Positions 42,441 to 52,502 of a DNA stretch of 64,000 nucleotides are shown here, in pieces. The notes under the pieces were generated by a model. It did no database searches. It saw only the letters and a list, made by a program, of their open reading frames with translations, and had not been told where the DNA came from. The translations under genes and the position numbers were made by a program. Each line of letters begins with the position of its first letter. Positions within the stretch are counted from its first letter, which is position 1. Origin of the DNA: Aquabacterium sp. (GTDB lineage: Bacteria > Pseudomonadota > Gammaproteobacteria > Burkholderiales > Burkholderiaceae_C); contig JAURXM010000104.1 of the NCBI GenBank assembly GCA_030654395.1, positions 124,001 through 188,000 of the forward strand, read 5' to 3'.

Positions 42441-44501
42441 CTAGGCCAAGTGCAAGCCCACCAAAAGCATGTCAATGAGTTTGATGCCGACAAAAGGCAC
42501 CACCAAACCACCCAAGCCGTAAATGGCCATGTTGCGGCGCAACAGCGCAGCCGCACCCACCGGCCGGTACTTCACGCCTTTGAGGGCCAGGGGAATTAAA
42601 AACATGATGATCAGCGCGTTAAAAATTACCGCCGACAAAATGGCCGAATTCGGACTGCCCAGGTGCATGACGTTGAGTGCCCCCAACTGCGGGTAGGTGG
42701 ACACAAATATCGCCGGGATGATGGCAAAGTACTTAGCCACATCATTGGCAATGGAGAAGGTGGTCAATGAGCCGCGCGTCATCAAGAGCGCCTTGCCGGT
42801 TTCCACAATCTCCAGCAGTTTGGTGGGGTTGGAGTCCAAATCCACCATGTTGCCAGCCTCTTTGGCGGCTTGCGTGCCACTGTTCATCGCCACGGCTACA
42901 TCGGCCTGCGCCAAGGCGGGCGCATCATTGGTGCCGTCGCCGGTCATCGCGACCAAGCGGCCTTCAGCTTGGTAGCTGCGAATGAGTTTGAGCTTGTCTT
43001 CCGGTGTGGCTTCGGCCAGAAAGTCATCGACCCCCGCCTCTGCGGCTATTGCCGCAGCAGTGAGCTTGTTGTCGCCGGTGATCATCACGGTCTTAATGCC
43101 CATGCGGCGCAGCTCGCCAAAACGCTCTTTGATACCGGTCTTGACAATGTCTTTGAGCTCCACAATGCCCAGCACCCGGTTGCCATCGGCCACCGCAAGT
43201 GGCGTGCTGCCGCGCCGTGACACGTCGTCCGAAGCACGCACCACCTCAGCGGGCACTTTGCCGCCCAAGGCTTCCACGTGTTTGCGGATGGCATCCACTG
43301 CACCCTTGCGCAGCTGGCGGGTGCTGCCGTCGATATTTTTTACGTCCATGCCGCTCATGCGGGTTTGGGCTGTAAAAGGCACTTCCAGCATGTCTCCGCT
43401 CAGAGCCTCATGGGCACCCAGACGCTGCGCCAGCACCACAATGCTGCGCCCCTCGGGCGTCTCGTCGGCCATGGAGGACTGTGTTGCACAGTGGGCCAGT
43501 TGAATTTCAGTGATACCTGGAGCTGGCAAAAAGCTGGAGGCTTGGCGGTTGCCGTGGGTAATGGTGCCTGTCTTGTCCAGCAGCAGCACATCCACATCAC
43601 CTGCCGCTTCAACCGCACGGCCCGATGTGGCAATCACGTTAGCCTGCATCATGCGGCTCATACCCGCCACACCCACCGCCGACAACAGGCCGCCAATGGT
43701 GGTGGGGATCAAACATACCAGCAAAGCAATCAGCGCAGTGATGCTGACCACCGTACCAGATCCAGCAGCGCCCACACTGAAAATTGAGAACGGCAGCAGC
43801 GTGACGGTGACCACTAAAAACACGATGGTCAGAGCTACCAGCAATATGGTTAGCGCGATCTCATTCGGTGTTTTTTGGCGCTTGGCCCCTTCGACCATGC
43901 TGATCATGCGGTCTAAAAATGACTCGCCCGGGTTGACGGTAATGCGCACCACCAGCCAGTCGGACAGCACCCGCGTGCCACCGGTGACCGAGCCAAAGTC
44001 GCCTCCCGACTCGCGCACCACGGGCGCCGACTCACCGGTAATGGCGCTTTCGTCCACCGTGGCCACACCTTGAATGACTTCGCCGTCCAGCGGGATCATC
44101 TCGCCAGTTTCCACCAGTACCACGTCACCTTTGCGCAGGTTTTCTGCCTGTTCTGGTAACCATGTGGAGCCATGAACCGGCTCTTTGAGCTTTTTGGCCC
44201 AGGTGCTGGTCTTCAGACCCCGCAGCGATGCGGCCTGGGCTTTGCTGCGGCCCTCGGCCAGGCTTTCGGCAAAGTTGGCAAACAGCACGGTGAACCACAG
44301 CCAGGCGGATATGCCCAGGATAAAGCCCATGTCTTGCGTGGCCTGCAAGCCCAACAGGGTGGTGACGATGCTGCCCAGGTAGACCACAAACATCACCGGG
44401 TTGCGCCACTGCACCGCAGGGCTCAACTTGGTGAAGGACGCCACGATCGCTGGTTTTAGCAAGACCGGGTCAAGCAGGGTGAGGGTTGTCGATGTTTTCA
44501 T
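42441..44501 (-). CDS. kdpB: K(+)-transporting P-type ATPase subunit KdpB
   Basis: A 686-residue P-type ATPase. Key motifs are TGES at residues 155-158 (actuator), DKTGT at 309-313 (phosphorylated Asp), [19 protein letters not shown] in the P domain and [20 protein letters not shown]. KdpB hydrolyses ATP to power potassium uptake through KdpA. Seven membrane helices are expected, from [17 protein letters not shown] at about residue 38 to [20 protein letters not shown] near the end. It lies 33 bp after kdpA and 35 bp before kdpC. Confidence 0.97.
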   Translation of the reverse strand: MKTSTTLTLLDPVLLKPAIVASFTKLSPAVQWRNPVMFVVYLGSIVTTLLGLQATQDMGFILGISAWLWFTVLFANFAESLAEGRSKAQAASLRGLKTSTWAKKLKEPVHGSTWLPEQAENLRKGDVVLVETGEMIPLDGEVIQGVATVDESAITGESAPVVRESGGDFGSVTGGTRVLSDWLVVRITVNPGESFLDRMISMVEGAKRQKTPNEIALTILLVALTIVFLVVTVTLLPFSIFSVGAAGSGTVVSITALIALLVCLIPTTIGGLLSAVGVAGMSRMMQANVIATSGRAVEAAGDVDVLLLDKTGTITHGNRQASSFLPAPGITEIQLAHCATQSSMADETPEGRSIVVLAQRLGAHEALSGDMLEVPFTAQTRMSGMDVKNIDGSTRQLRKGAVDAIRKHVEALGGKVPAEVVRASDDVSRRGSTPLAVADGNRVLGIVELKDIVKTGIKERFGELRRMGIKTVMITGDNKLTAAAIAAEAGVDDFLAEATPEDKLKLIRSYQAEGRLVAMTGDGTNDAPALAQADVAVAMNSGTQAAKEAGNMVDLDSNPTKLLEIVETGKALLMTRGSLTTFSIANDVAKYFAIIPAIFVSTYPQLGALNVMHLGSPNSAILSAVIFNALIIMFLIPLALKGVKYRPVGAAALLRRNMAIYGLGGLVVPFVGIKLIDMLLVGLHLA

Positions 44502-44534
44502 AGTGATTTCTCGCTTTGTGAGGGGGCGTGTGCT

Positions 44535-46334
44535 TTATGCAGATGGCCAGAGCATCAAATGCTCCACCACCGGCCCCAGCGCCAATGCCGGTACATAGTT
44601 CAACAAGCCCACCAACAACACCGTGCCGATCAACAGGAATACAAACAAGGGGCCATGGGTTGGCATGGTTCCCGCCGTCACTGGTAGGCGTTTTTTAGAT
44701 GCCAAAGCACCGGCAATGGCCAGCACAGGCACAATTACCCCGAAGCGGCCCAGCCACATGACGATGCCCAGCAGCGTGTTGTAAAACGGTGTGTTGGCAG
44801 ACAGGCCCGCAAACGCGCTGCCGTTGTTGTTGGCAGCCGAACTCAGGGCGTACAAAATTTCCGAGAAGCCATGCGGGCCGGGGTTGGCAATGCCCACCCT
44901 GCCAGCGTCGGCCATCACAGCAATCGCAGTGCCCGCCAGTACCAAAATGGGCGTGACCAGAATGGCAATGGAGGTGAGCTTCATCTCATGCACCTCGATC
45001 TTTTTGCCCAGGTATTCCGGTGTGCGGCCAATCATCAAGCCTGCGATAAACACCGCCAGAATGGCAAAGATCAGCATGCCGTACAGGCCGCTGCCCACAC
45101 CGCCAAACACTACTTCGCCCAACTGCATCAGCACCAGGGGCACCATTCCACCCAACGGGGTATAGGAGTCATGCATGGAATTCACCGCACCGCAAGACGC
45201 CGCCGTGGTGATGGTCGCAAACAAAGTGGACGCGTTGATGCCAAAGCGGGCTTCCTTGCCTTCCATATTGCCGCCGCCTTGCAAAGCGGTGGTGGACTGA
45301 TCAATCCCCAGATTTGCCAGCAGGGGGTTGCCTGCCTGCTCGGCGGGCGTGATGGCAACCACCGCCACCACAAAAATGGACGTCATCGCTGCCAGCACGG
45401 CCCATCCCTGGCGAATGTCGCCCACTTCACGACCGAACGCGAAGCACAGGCCAGCCGGAATCAGGAAGATGGACAGCATCTGCAAGAAGTTGGTCAGGGC
45501 GTTCGGGTTCTCATAGGGGTGTGCCGAATTGGCGTTAAAGAAACCCCCGCCATTGGTGCCAATCATCTTGATGGCTTCTTGCGAGGCAACCGGGCCCATG
45601 GCCAGCGTTTGCGTGGCGGCTTGCACGTCTTCCATCACGGCCTGGCCCTTGTCATCCGTCAGGGCTTGACCGTCTGCACCCAATTTGGGCTTTTGGAAGG
45701 TATTGGCCTCCAAAGTGGTGACCTCTTGGTACGCATCAAAGTTTTGCACCACGCCCTGGCCCACCAGGAACACGGCAAACACCAGGGATAGCGGCACCAG
45801 AACCCAGGCGGTGATGCGGGTGATGTCCACCCAGAAGTTGCCGATGACGCCGGTGGACTTGGCCGCAAAGCCGCGAAACAGCGCAAACACCACCGCGATA
45901 CCGGTTGCAGCCGACAAAAAGTTTTGCACCGCAAGGGCCACCATCTGGGTGAAGTAACTCATGGTGGATTCGCCCGCGTAACCCTGCCAATTGGTGTTGG
46001 ACACAAAGCTGATGGCTGTGTTGAAGGCCGAGTCCGGCGAGACTGCCGCCATGCCCGCCGGGTTGAGGGGTAGCCAGGCTTGCCAACGCTGCAGCAGGTA
46101 AACAACCAGCACGCCTAGTAAATTAAAGGCCAGCAATGCAGAGGCGTATTGCGTCCAATTCATAGCGCGATCCGCCGCTGTGCCCGCTAGTCGGTAAAAC
46201 GGTGCTTCGGCTTTGTGCATCCATCCGGGCAGGTTGCCGGCACTGATGCGGGCCAACCAAGCACCTAGCGGCCACGCCAAGGCCAACAAAACAATCAGGA
46301 AGAGAGCCAGCAGGCCCCAAGCAGAAGTGCTCAT
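44535..46334 (-). CDS. kdpA: K(+)-transporting ATPase subunit KdpA
   Basis: A 599-residue polytopic membrane protein with four pseudo-repeated channel segments. Selectivity-loop regions are visible: [60 protein letters not shown] and [20 protein letters not shown]. These match KdpA of enterics. It is the potassium-conducting subunit of KdpFABC. The ATG at 46332-46334 follows GAGGAG and overlaps the kdpF stop by one base. Confidence 0.96.
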   Translation of the reverse strand: MSTSAWGLLALFLIVLLALAWPLGAWLARISAGNLPGWMHKAEAPFYRLAGTAADRAMNWTQYASALLAFNLLGVLVVYLLQRWQAWLPLNPAGMAAVSPDSAFNTAISFVSNTNWQGYAGESTMSYFTQMVALAVQNFLSAATGIAVVFALFRGFAAKSTGVIGNFWVDITRITAWVLVPLSLVFAVFLVGQGVVQNFDAYQEVTTLEANTFQKPKLGADGQALTDDKGQAVMEDVQAATQTLAMGPVASQEAIKMIGTNGGGFFNANSAHPYENPNALTNFLQMLSIFLIPAGLCFAFGREVGDIRQGWAVLAAMTSIFVVAVVAITPAEQAGNPLLANLGIDQSTTALQGGGNMEGKEARFGINASTLFATITTAASCGAVNSMHDSYTPLGGMVPLVLMQLGEVVFGGVGSGLYGMLIFAILAVFIAGLMIGRTPEYLGKKIEVHEMKLTSIAILVTPILVLAGTAIAVMADAGRVGIANPGPHGFSEILYALSSAANNNGSAFAGLSANTPFYNTLLGIVMWLGRFGVIVPVLAIAGALASKKRLPVTAGTMPTHGPLFVFLLIGTVLLVGLLNYVPALALGPVVEHLMLWPSA

Positions 46335-46432
46335 CAAAACTCCTCAGCGCGAATGAGCGCGTAAACCAGATAGATCAGCAGCAACGCAGCAAACAGGCCG
46401 CCCGCGCCGTAGATGACAGAGAGGCTGATCAT
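46334..46432 (-). CDS. kdpF: K(+)-transporting ATPase small subunit KdpF
   Basis: A 32-residue one-helix peptide: [20 protein letters not shown], then [12 protein letters not shown]. The [12 protein letters not shown] end is the hallmark of KdpF (E. coli KdpF ends LVYALLRAERF-like). It stabilises the KdpFABC complex in the membrane. The stop overlaps the kdpA start by one base, and the ATG overlaps the stop of a further small ORF upstream (ATGA). Confidence 0.92.
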   Translation of the reverse strand: MISLSVIYGAGGLFAALLLIYLVYALIRAEEF

Positions 46433-46533
46433 GAAAGCTCCTTGACCGGTTGATCCAGTCGCCCGAATCCGACTACCAGCAGTGCGGTGAGGGCCCACAA
46501 CAGGACGGCACCCAACAAAAATGCGAAATCCAT
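46429..46533 (-). CDS. Unnamed 34-residue membrane peptide upstream of kdpF
   Basis: The frame begins MDFAFLLGAVLLWALTALLV and ends [14 protein letters not shown]. It has one membrane helix with a positive-to-polar C-terminal end and GGAGAG before the ATG. The stop overlaps the kdpF start (ATGA), so the two are translationally coupled. It is the first gene of the kdp transcript and lies 68 bp downstream of the KdpE-like box. The coupling, ribosome site and hydrophobicity make it very probably real. Its role is unknown; a further small subunit or regulator of the pump is possible. Confidence 0.75.
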   Translation of the reverse strand: MDFAFLLGAVLLWALTALLVVGFGRLDQPVKELS

Positions 46534-46600
46534 CAAACTCTCCTATCAAAACGATGGGAGAAGGATATTTATTTGGGTGTAAAGATGGGGAAGAAAGAGG

Positions 46601-46628
46601 CGGCCGGGCCGTAAAAAAAGCGTAAAAA
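46601..46628 (-). promoter_or_regulatory. KdpE-box-like site upstream of the kdp operon
   Basis: The minus strand reads TTTACGCTTTTTTTACG followed by GCCCGGCCG. The KdpE site of E. coli, as I recall it, is TTTATACTTTTTTTACA followed by CCCCGCCCG. Fifteen of the first 17 bases and the C/G-rich tail line up. It is 68 bp upstream of the first kdp start codon, suiting activation of a promoter around 46550-46580. The exact promoter was not settled. Confidence 0.75.
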
Positions 46629-46991
46629 TAGGGCCTAGTGAATTCAAATATCTCAGGTTCGGCACACCAGAAGTACGGCAAATTCCAGAAATGCCGAAGC
46701 TTATGGTCAGATGTTGGGCATCGCAACTCCGAGAACTTAAACTTCTCGAAAGCTGCATTTCATGTCAGTCACTGACAGACCAGTCCGGGGGGGCGTTTTT
46801 GGTTGAACTCGCGACCGGACAGCGGACAGTCTGCCGTCCGACACCAATGTCAGGTATCGGGCGGGCAATTTGAATTTCTGTATACCCGCTCCCGCTGCAT
46901 AACAGCCGCTCGCCAGTCGTGTGGTGGCTTCAGCTTCGGGCCGGGTACAACCAAATATCCGCCCTAGATCCCACTGAAATGCCTAGAGTTC
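46629..46991. other. Intergenic stretch between the kdp operon and the 125-residue gene, no gene seen
   Basis: About 360 bp with no credible coding frame. It contains short perfect palindromes: TGTCAG-TCA-CTGACA at 46763-46777 and CGAGAA-N7-TTCTCG around 46730-46748, and a CGGAC/GTCCG repeat near 46820. They may be regulatory sites or the ends of an old insertion. I could not tie them to a known element. Confidence 0.4.
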
Positions 46992-47369
46992 TTAACCAGC
47001 ATTCGCACTTGATGGGTTCGACGGATTGGCGTCGGCCACGGCACGTGCGCGTGCCAGCCAGTCGGCCAAAGCCGCGACCATGTCGGCGTGGCTGAATGAG
47101 CAGCTTTCTTCGGTGAACAAGGCTGAGCTTTCAAGCTGATTGAGCAGGCGCTCCATCACGTCCAAATAGCGTTGTGGCAACTCAGGCTCGTGCGCATAGG
47201 CGCCATCGCGCCAGTCACGAGCCAAGTCGTTGACGGACATGGCGCCTTGTGCAAAATCATCCAGTGTGTGGGCGAGGGCGGATATGCGGTTGGTCATGGT
47301 CGTGGTGTCTTGGTCGGGCGGTTCGGCGGTGTCAACATCAAACTCACCAGCGTGGCTGGCTGAGTTCAT
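46992..47369 (-). CDS. Hypothetical 125-residue protein downstream of rsgA
   Basis: No family is recognised. The protein is acidic and helical (RISALAHTLDDFAQGAMSVN, RYLDVMERLLNQLESSALFT, ADMVAALADWLARARAVADA) and has no membrane segment. The first Met at 47369 lies inside the end of rsgA (26-bp overlap); a second at 47297 would give 101 residues and starts near the first likely helix. The overlap with rsgA suggests cotranscription with the rsgA-dehydratase-protease group. Confidence 0.6.
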   Translation of the reverse strand: MNSASHAGEFDVDTAEPPDQDTTTMTNRISALAHTLDDFAQGAMSVNDLARDWRDGAYAHEPELPQRYLDVMERLLNQLESSALFTEESCSFSHADMVAALADWLARARAVADANPSNPSSANAG

Positions 47370-48312
47370 CGTACAGGGCGGTGTAGAGGCTCAGGCGGAT
47401 GGGGCTGACTTCGCCCCGCTCTAACGCCGCTTGAACCGCGCAGCCGGGCTCTTGGCGGTGGGTGCAGTTATGGAAGCGGCAGTCGTTCATGTTCTTGGCG
47501 ATGTCGGGCATCCAACGCGCCAGTTCGGTCGGCGCAATGTGGTGCATGCCGAACTCTTGGAAGCCGGGCGAGTCGATCACGGCGCTGGTGCGTGTGCCAT
47601 CCAGCCAGTACCAAAGGCTGCTGGTGGTGGTGTGTTTGCCTGAATTCAGCGCCAGCGATATCTCACGCACTTCTGCGCGTGCATTGGGCAGCAAGGTGTT
47701 GATCAGGGTGCTTTTGCCTGCGCCCGATGGGCCCAAAACCAGCGTGGCTTTGCCATCAAGCAAAGGGCCAACCTGTGCACGCGCGGCCTCTGTTTCTTGT
47801 ATCAGCGACAGCTCCACCACTTTGTAGCCCATGGCGCGGTAAGGCGCCAGGCGCTCGCGTGCGGTGGGTGCGCCGGGCAGGTCGATCTTGTTGAGCACGA
47901 TGGTCACGGGGATGCCCGCTGATTCGGCGGCGATCAGGGCCCGGGTGAGTTGTGATTCGCTGAACACGGGCTCAACGGCGATCCACATCAGCAGCTGATC
48001 CAAGTTGGCGGCAAAGGATTTGCTGCGCCATTCGTCTTGTCGGTAGAGCAGGTTGCGGCGCTCTTCGATGGCCACAATCACGCCCTCGTCAGAGCTTTCT
48101 TGTGTGGGTTGCCACAGCACGCGGTCACCCACCACGGCTTGGCTTTTTTTGCCCCGTGGATGGCAGATCAGGCGTGCGCCATCGTCGTTCTCGACCACAA
48201 GGTGTCGGCCATGCGTGGCCACCACCAAACCGCTGTTGCAGTGGCTGGTGTCGGCCTCTTTGGTTTTACCCTTGTTGCGCCCGCCTGAGGCTGGGTTGCT
48301 GGCGCGTTTCAT
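47344..48312 (-). CDS. rsgA: Ribosome small subunit-dependent GTPase A
   Basis: A 322-residue circularly permuted GTPase. The order is OB-fold (LVVATHGRHLVVENDDGARL), G4 VLNKIDLPG near residue 140, G1 LGPSGAGKSTLIN near 195 and G3 VIDSPGFQEFG near 240. The C-terminal zinc knuckle C-x4-C-x1-H-like stretch is DCRFHNCTHRQEPGCAV. RsgA checks late 30S assembly and leaves the ribosome after GTP hydrolysis. It overlaps the pterin dehydratase gene by 4 bp (ATGA). Confidence 0.95.
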   Translation of the reverse strand: MKRASNPASGGRNKGKTKEADTSHCNSGLVVATHGRHLVVENDDGARLICHPRGKKSQAVVGDRVLWQPTQESSDEGVIVAIEERRNLLYRQDEWRSKSFAANLDQLLMWIAVEPVFSESQLTRALIAAESAGIPVTIVLNKIDLPGAPTARERLAPYRAMGYKVVELSLIQETEAARAQVGPLLDGKATLVLGPSGAGKSTLINTLLPNARAEVREISLALNSGKHTTTSSLWYWLDGTRTSAVIDSPGFQEFGMHHIAPTELARWMPDIAKNMNDCRFHNCTHRQEPGCAVQAALERGEVSPIRLSLYTALYDELSQPRW

Positions 48313-48665
48313 GCTGACAGCCCATCTACGCGGGCGGCGCAGATGAAGTCATTGATAGACAGGCCATTCACGGAGTGCGTGGACCACTCGATGGTGCAGT
48401 GCTTGTAGCTCACAGCCAGATCAGGGTGATGGTCTTGCGCATGGGCGATCCAAGCAACAGCGTTCACAAAGGCCATGGTGCCGTGAAAGTCAGCCATGGT
48501 GAAGGTCTTGCTCAGCTTGCCCGCATCGACGTGCCAGCCTTGAAGTTGGCTCAGCAGGATCTGCTCTTCATCGGCAGACAAGGCTGGCCCGCTTTGATGG
48601 GTGCAGCACTGCTGGCTCAGGGGGAGGGCGTGGGCGTGGGATTGGGCGGGTGACATGGCGTTCAA
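48309..48665 (-). CDS. phhB: Pterin-4-alpha-carbinolamine dehydratase
   Basis: A 118-residue protein with the family motif: FTMADFHGTMAFVNAVAWIA followed by HAQDHHPDLAVSYKHCTIEW, whose HHPDLxxxY histidines form the active site. It dehydrates the 4a-hydroxypterin made by aromatic amino acid hydroxylases and may act as a DcoH-type cofactor. No phenylalanine hydroxylase is nearby. It overlaps rsgA (ATGA) and the upstream protease gene (ATGA). N-terminal 25 residues are not conserved. Confidence 0.92.
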   Translation of the reverse strand: MNAMSPAQSHAHALPLSQQCCTHQSGPALSADEEQILLSQLQGWHVDAGKLSKTFTMADFHGTMAFVNAVAWIAHAQDHHPDLAVSYKHCTIEWSTHSVNGLSINDFICAARVDGLSA

Positions 48666-49945
48666 CTGACGGTGACAGCCGTGACAGCCGCCATGGCGGC
48701 CAGTCGCTCTGAGGCCGGTGGGTGTGAGTAGTAAAAGCGGACGTACATGGGGTCTGGGGTCAGTGTGGCGGAGTTGTCTCTGTACAGCTTGATCAAGGCG
48801 CGGGCCAAGTCTTGGCCACTTGATTGCTGGCAGGCATAGGTGTCGGCTTGGTACTCGTCACGGCGCGAGAAGTACGAGAACACGGGGGACACGAAGAACA
48901 TAAAGGGTGGCAGGGCCAGCATGAACAGCAGCAAGGCCAAGGCATCATTGGGTGCCATTAAATTGGGTGACACACCCAGGCCGACGAAGAAGCCGAGTTG
49001 GCGTGAGAGCCAGCCCAGCAGTGCAAAGCCCAGCAGGCTCATGGCGAACATCATCACCATGCGCTTGAGCACGTGTTTGTGTTTGAAATGGCCTAGCTCA
49101 TGGGCCAAGACGGCTTCGACTTCACCATGAGACAAGCGCTTGAGCAAGGTGTCAAAAAACACCACACGTTTGGATGCACCCAAGCCAGTGAAATAGGCGT
49201 TGGCGTGGGCTGAGCGTTTGCTGCCATCCATGACAAAAAAGCCCTTGGCCTTGAAGCCGCAGCGGCTCATCAGCCCTTCGATGCGCGCTGACAAGGTGTC
49301 GTCTTTCAAAGGCTCGAATTTATTGAAAAGCGGCGCGATGAAGATCGGGAAGATCACCATCAACAGCAGGCTGAAGGCCACCCACGCACCCCATGCGTAG
49401 AGCCACCACTGCTGTCCGGCTGCGCCCATCAACCACAGGATCAAGGCGGCGATGGGTGTGCCAATGACCACGCCCAGCAGGGTTTGCTTGAAGTGGTCAC
49501 CAATCCACATGCCCCAAGTCATGCGGTTAAATCCGTGGCGCTGTTCGATCCGGAAGGTGTTCCACGCTTCAAGTGGCAAGTCGATCAGGGCGCCGATGGC
49601 CGTGAAGGCACCCAGCAAGGCGATTTGGTAGACCAGGCCACCCCATTGGCCAAAGGTGGCGTCACGCACGAGGTGGTTGAGCGTGTCCAAGCCGCCGATC
49701 AGCGTCCAGCCGATCAGCATGGCGGTGCTGATAGCGGTGTTGATGAGGCCAAAGCGCAGCTTGTCGATGGTGTAGTCAGCGGCCCGTTGGTGGTTGTTCA
49801 AGGGCACTTCATTGGTGAAGTCTGCGGGTACAGCGCCACGGTTAACCGCCACATGGCGTGCTTGGCGTGTGTCGAGCCAGAGCTTGGTTAAAAGGGACGC
49901 GACCACGAAGGCGGCAAAAAGCAGGGTAAGGGCACTGGGTTGCAT
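48662..49945 (-). CDS. M48 family (Ste24/CAAX prenyl protease-like) membrane metalloprotease
   Basis: A 427-residue polytopic membrane protease. Zinc motif HELGH is in EAVLAHELGHFKHKHVLKRM near residue 280; a distal Glu-containing segment is SRRDEYQADTYACQQS. The N-terminal half has several membrane helices (TAISTAMLIGWTLIGGLDTL, QTLLGVVIGTPIAALILWLM), and GFFVMDGSKRSAHANAYFTG with RVVFFDTLL is typical of Ste24-type enzymes. Natural substrates in bacteria are largely unknown. It heads the operon protease-dehydratase-rsgA. Confidence 0.92.
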   Translation of the reverse strand: MQPSALTLLFAAFVVASLLTKLWLDTRQARHVAVNRGAVPADFTNEVPLNNHQRAADYTIDKLRFGLINTAISTAMLIGWTLIGGLDTLNHLVRDATFGQWGGLVYQIALLGAFTAIGALIDLPLEAWNTFRIEQRHGFNRMTWGMWIGDHFKQTLLGVVIGTPIAALILWLMGAAGQQWWLYAWGAWVAFSLLLMVIFPIFIAPLFNKFEPLKDDTLSARIEGLMSRCGFKAKGFFVMDGSKRSAHANAYFTGLGASKRVVFFDTLLKRLSHGEVEAVLAHELGHFKHKHVLKRMVMMFAMSLLGFALLGWLSRQLGFFVGLGVSPNLMAPNDALALLLFMLALPPFMFFVSPVFSYFSRRDEYQADTYACQQSSGQDLARALIKLYRDNSATLTPDPMYVRFYYSHPPASERLAAMAAVTAVTVS

Positions 49946-50065
49946 GGGTGCCAGTGTACGTTTGCCTCACAATTGCCCGGTCCCCTGTGGCAGCTAAATC
50001 CGCATGAAAAAGGGGTTTTAGGGGCCCTTGAGGATAATGGGGTGTGAATTTTCAGTAGGAACAGC

Positions 50066-50653
50066 ATGAGCGATACGACCAGCACCGGTGCGGACACCCC
50101 GGTCACCCTGGCTAAAAATGACCAGAATCTGATCTGGATTGACCTCGAAATGACCGGTCTCAAGCCCGACAGCGACCGCATCATTGAGATCGCCGTGGTG
50201 GTCACTGACCCGCAATTGACGGTGCGCATAGAAGGCCCGGTCTTCGCCATTCACCAGTCTGATGCCTTGCTTAACGGCATGGACGCTTGGAACAAAGGCA
50301 CCCATGGCAAGAGTGGTTTGATTGAGCGGGTCAAGGCATCCACGGTGACCGAGGCTGAGGCTGCCCAAGCGGTGATTGCTTTTTTGAAGCAATACGTCCC
50401 GCACAACAAGTCGCCGATGTGTGGCAATTCGATCTGTCAGGATCGGCGGTTTTTGGCCAATTACATGCCGACGCTGGAGGCGTTTTTCCACTACCGCAAC
50501 GTGGATGTCAGCACCTTGAAGGAGTTGGCCAAGCGCTGGAAGCCGGAAATCACAAGCGGTTTCAAGAAAGCACAAAAGCACACTGCGATGGCCGATATCC
50601 AAGAGTCGATCGACGAGATGGCCTACTACCGTGAGCACTTCTTGGTGATGTGA
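50066..50653 (+). CDS. orn: Oligoribonuclease
   Basis: A 195-residue DEDDh exonuclease that degrades 2-5 nt RNA fragments and pGpG. Features are [20 protein letters not shown] (DxE), [15 protein letters not shown] (second Asp region), and [20 protein letters not shown] (His and last Asp). It is divergent from the M48 protease gene, and its 3' end overlaps gluQRS by 28 bp tail-to-tail. AGGAA lies before the ATG. Since pGpG comes from c-di-GMP, Orn may indirectly influence the YcgR brake at the left of the window. Confidence 0.96.
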   Translation: MSDTTSTGADTPVTLAKNDQNLIWIDLEMTGLKPDSDRIIEIAVVVTDPQLTVRIEGPVFAIHQSDALLNGMDAWNKGTHGKSGLIERVKASTVTEAEAAQAVIAFLKQYVPHNKSPMCGNSICQDRRFLANYMPTLEAFFHYRNVDVSTLKELAKRWKPEITSGFKKAQKHTAMADIQESIDEMAYYREHFLVM

Positions 50654-51516
50654 GACTGAGCCAGCCAAGCGGCTACGGTGTCGGCATCAGATTGGATGCC
50701 GAGCAAACGGCCAGCTTGGCGCAGCGCGATCAAGGGTGCTTGCACGTCTAAGGCTTTGGCGCCGTTTTGCTTAGACAGCTTCTCAGCGTTGTCGCCCAGC
50801 ACCAAGGGCGTGTGCTGGTAAATGGGCGTGGGCAGGCCTAATAGCCTTTGCAGCAGCATCTGACGGGGGGTGTTGTCGGCCAGGTCTTCGCCGCGCACGA
50901 TGTGGGTGATGCCTTGTGCCGCGTCATCGACCACCACAGCGAGTTGGTAGGCCCACAGGCCATCGGCACGCTTGATGACAAAGTCACCGACCTCGCGCGC
51001 CAAGTGCTGTGTTTGCTCGCCCAGTCGCCGGTCATGCCAAGTGATCACATCGTGGGGTGCATCGGGTACCTGCAGGCGCCATGCACGCACGGGTTTGCCT
51101 TTTAGGCCACCTCGATCTGGTCGGCAGGTGCCGGGATAGACCAGGTCGCCGTGGCGGGGTTTGGCCCATCCCATTGAGGCATTGGCGCGGGCGATGTCGC
51201 TGCGGGTGCAGCCGCAAGGGTAGGCTTGTCCGGCGGCGATCAGCTGGTCTAGTGCCTGTTGGTACAGCGCGCCTCGCTGGCTTTGGTAGACAGGCGGGGC
51301 ATCGGGTAGCAGGCCGCAGGCGGCCAACTGCTGGAGGATGAGTTGATCGGCGCCGGGCACGCACCGTGGGGTGTCCACATCCTCGATGCGGATCAGCCAT
51401 TGGCCGTCATGCGCACGGGCATCGACCCAGCTGGCCAGCGCGGCCACCAATGAGCCCGCGTGAAGTGGCCCTGTCGGTGAGGGCGCAAAGCGGCCCACAT
51501 AGGGCGGGGCACTCAC
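50626..51516 (-). CDS. gluQRS: Glutamyl-Q tRNA(Asp) synthetase
   Basis: A 296-residue shortened glutamyl-tRNA synthetase paralogue without anticodon domain. Class I start [20 protein letters not shown] holds the HIGH-like motif; a [11 protein letters not shown] segment is the KMSKS equivalent; zinc ligands are in [10 protein letters not shown] and CRPDRG. It attaches Glu to the queuosine base of tRNA-Asp. It overlaps the upstream LysR gene (ATGA), so they may be cotranscribed, and overlaps orn at the 3' end. Confidence 0.94.
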   Translation of the reverse strand: MSAPPYVGRFAPSPTGPLHAGSLVAALASWVDARAHDGQWLIRIEDVDTPRCVPGADQLILQQLAACGLLPDAPPVYQSQRGALYQQALDQLIAAGQAYPCGCTRSDIARANASMGWAKPRHGDLVYPGTCRPDRGGLKGKPVRAWRLQVPDAPHDVITWHDRRLGEQTQHLAREVGDFVIKRADGLWAYQLAVVVDDAAQGITHIVRGEDLADNTPRQMLLQRLLGLPTPIYQHTPLVLGDNAEKLSKQNGAKALDVQAPLIALRQAGRLLGIQSDADTVAAWLAQSHITKKCSR

Positions 51517-52457
51517 AGAATCAGGCCTTCATGCAGATCCAGCAAGGCGCAGCGTGTTTGGGGGCTGGCCAGTTGGTTCAGCCACCACGTGAGTGCCTTG
51601 CCAGGGGGCATCGTGCCTTGGCGCCACGCGTAGTGCGTGCTGTTGATGCGGGCTGGGCCCACCACCTCTTTGCGGATGAGTTGACCTGATGCGATGTGGG
51701 GCCGAACCATGGGCTCGGGCAGGTAGCCGCATCCTAGGCCTCGCAGTTGCGCTTCCAGTTTGGCCGCCATAGAGGGCAGGGTCAGGACGTCTTGGCCGGG
51801 TAGGATGCCCACGGTCATCGGGGTGAGATCGCGTGCGGTGTCGGCCACGGCAATGATGCGGTGCTGTGCCAAGGTGGCCTGATCCACAGGCTCAGAGGCT
51901 TTTGCCAGTGGGTGGTGCGGCGCCACGGTCAAGACAAAGTGATGCTCGCCGATCAGCTCGGATCGGATGTCTTGGCTGTGGCTTCGCTCTGCCGTCACAC
52001 CGATGGCCAGATCGGCGTGGCCTGAAGTCAGCGCCTCCCAAGTACCCGTCATGACCTCGCTGCGCATGCGCAGGCGGGTGGGTGGTTTGAGGCTGTAGAA
52101 GGCCTCCATCAGGTCAAACACGGCATGTGGTGCGATGGCCTTGTCCACGGCCACAGTCAGCTCGGACTCCCAGCCGGATGCCACACGCTGAACGCGGTTG
52201 GCCACGGCGTTCATCTGCTGGAGTAGCAACAGGCCTTCACGCAGGAGCTCTTCGCCTGCGGCGGTGAGCTGGGCTTGGCGACTGCGGCGGTCAAATAACA
52301 AAACGTCGAGCGCGTCTTCTAATTGACGCACGCTGTAGGTCAGTGCCGATGGCACCTTGCCTAGCTCACGGGCGGCGGCGGCAAAACTGCCTGTGCGCGC
52401 GATGATCACCATCATTTGCAAGGCGTCTGGGGTCAGAGCGTGGCTGCGATCGGGCAT
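51513..52457 (-). CDS. LysR family transcriptional regulator next to a pirin gene
   Basis: A 314-residue LysR protein. HTH region: [40 protein letters not shown]. The effector domain (about 95-300) has [20 protein letters not shown] and [11 protein letters not shown]. The divergent pirin gene and an ATTCAA-N5-TTGAAT site between them are the classical LysR arrangement. Overlap with gluQRS (ATGA) at the stop. Confidence 0.9.
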   Translation of the reverse strand: MPDRSHALTPDALQMMVIIARTGSFAAAARELGKVPSALTYSVRQLEDALDVLLFDRRSRQAQLTAAGEELLREGLLLLQQMNAVANRVQRVASGWESELTVAVDKAIAPHAVFDLMEAFYSLKPPTRLRMRSEVMTGTWEALTSGHADLAIGVTAERSHSQDIRSELIGEHHFVLTVAPHHPLAKASEPVDQATLAQHRIIAVADTARDLTPMTVGILPGQDVLTLPSMAAKLEAQLRGLGCGYLPEPMVRPHIASGQLIRKEVVGPARINSTHYAWRQGTMPPGKALTWWLNQLASPQTRCALLDLHEGLIL

Positions 52458-52485
52458 GTGGCTTGTGTGGTTTGTGCTGCTGTGG

Positions 52486-52502
52486 ATTCAAATATGTTGA
52501 AT
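52486..52502. promoter_or_regulatory. LysR binding-site candidate between LysR and pirin genes
   Basis: ATTCAA-ATATG-TTGAAT is a perfect 6-bp inverted repeat that contains the LysR T-N11-A core (T at 52488, A at 52500). It is 29 bp before the LysR start and 95 bp before pirin. It is probably the autoregulatory and activation site. Confidence 0.65.

Noticed and set aside
46334..46726. A 130-codon frame covering kdpF and the region upstream
   Set aside because: Only the last 32 codons are KdpF-like. The upstream part overlaps the small membrane ORF and the KdpE box in another frame and has no conserved look.
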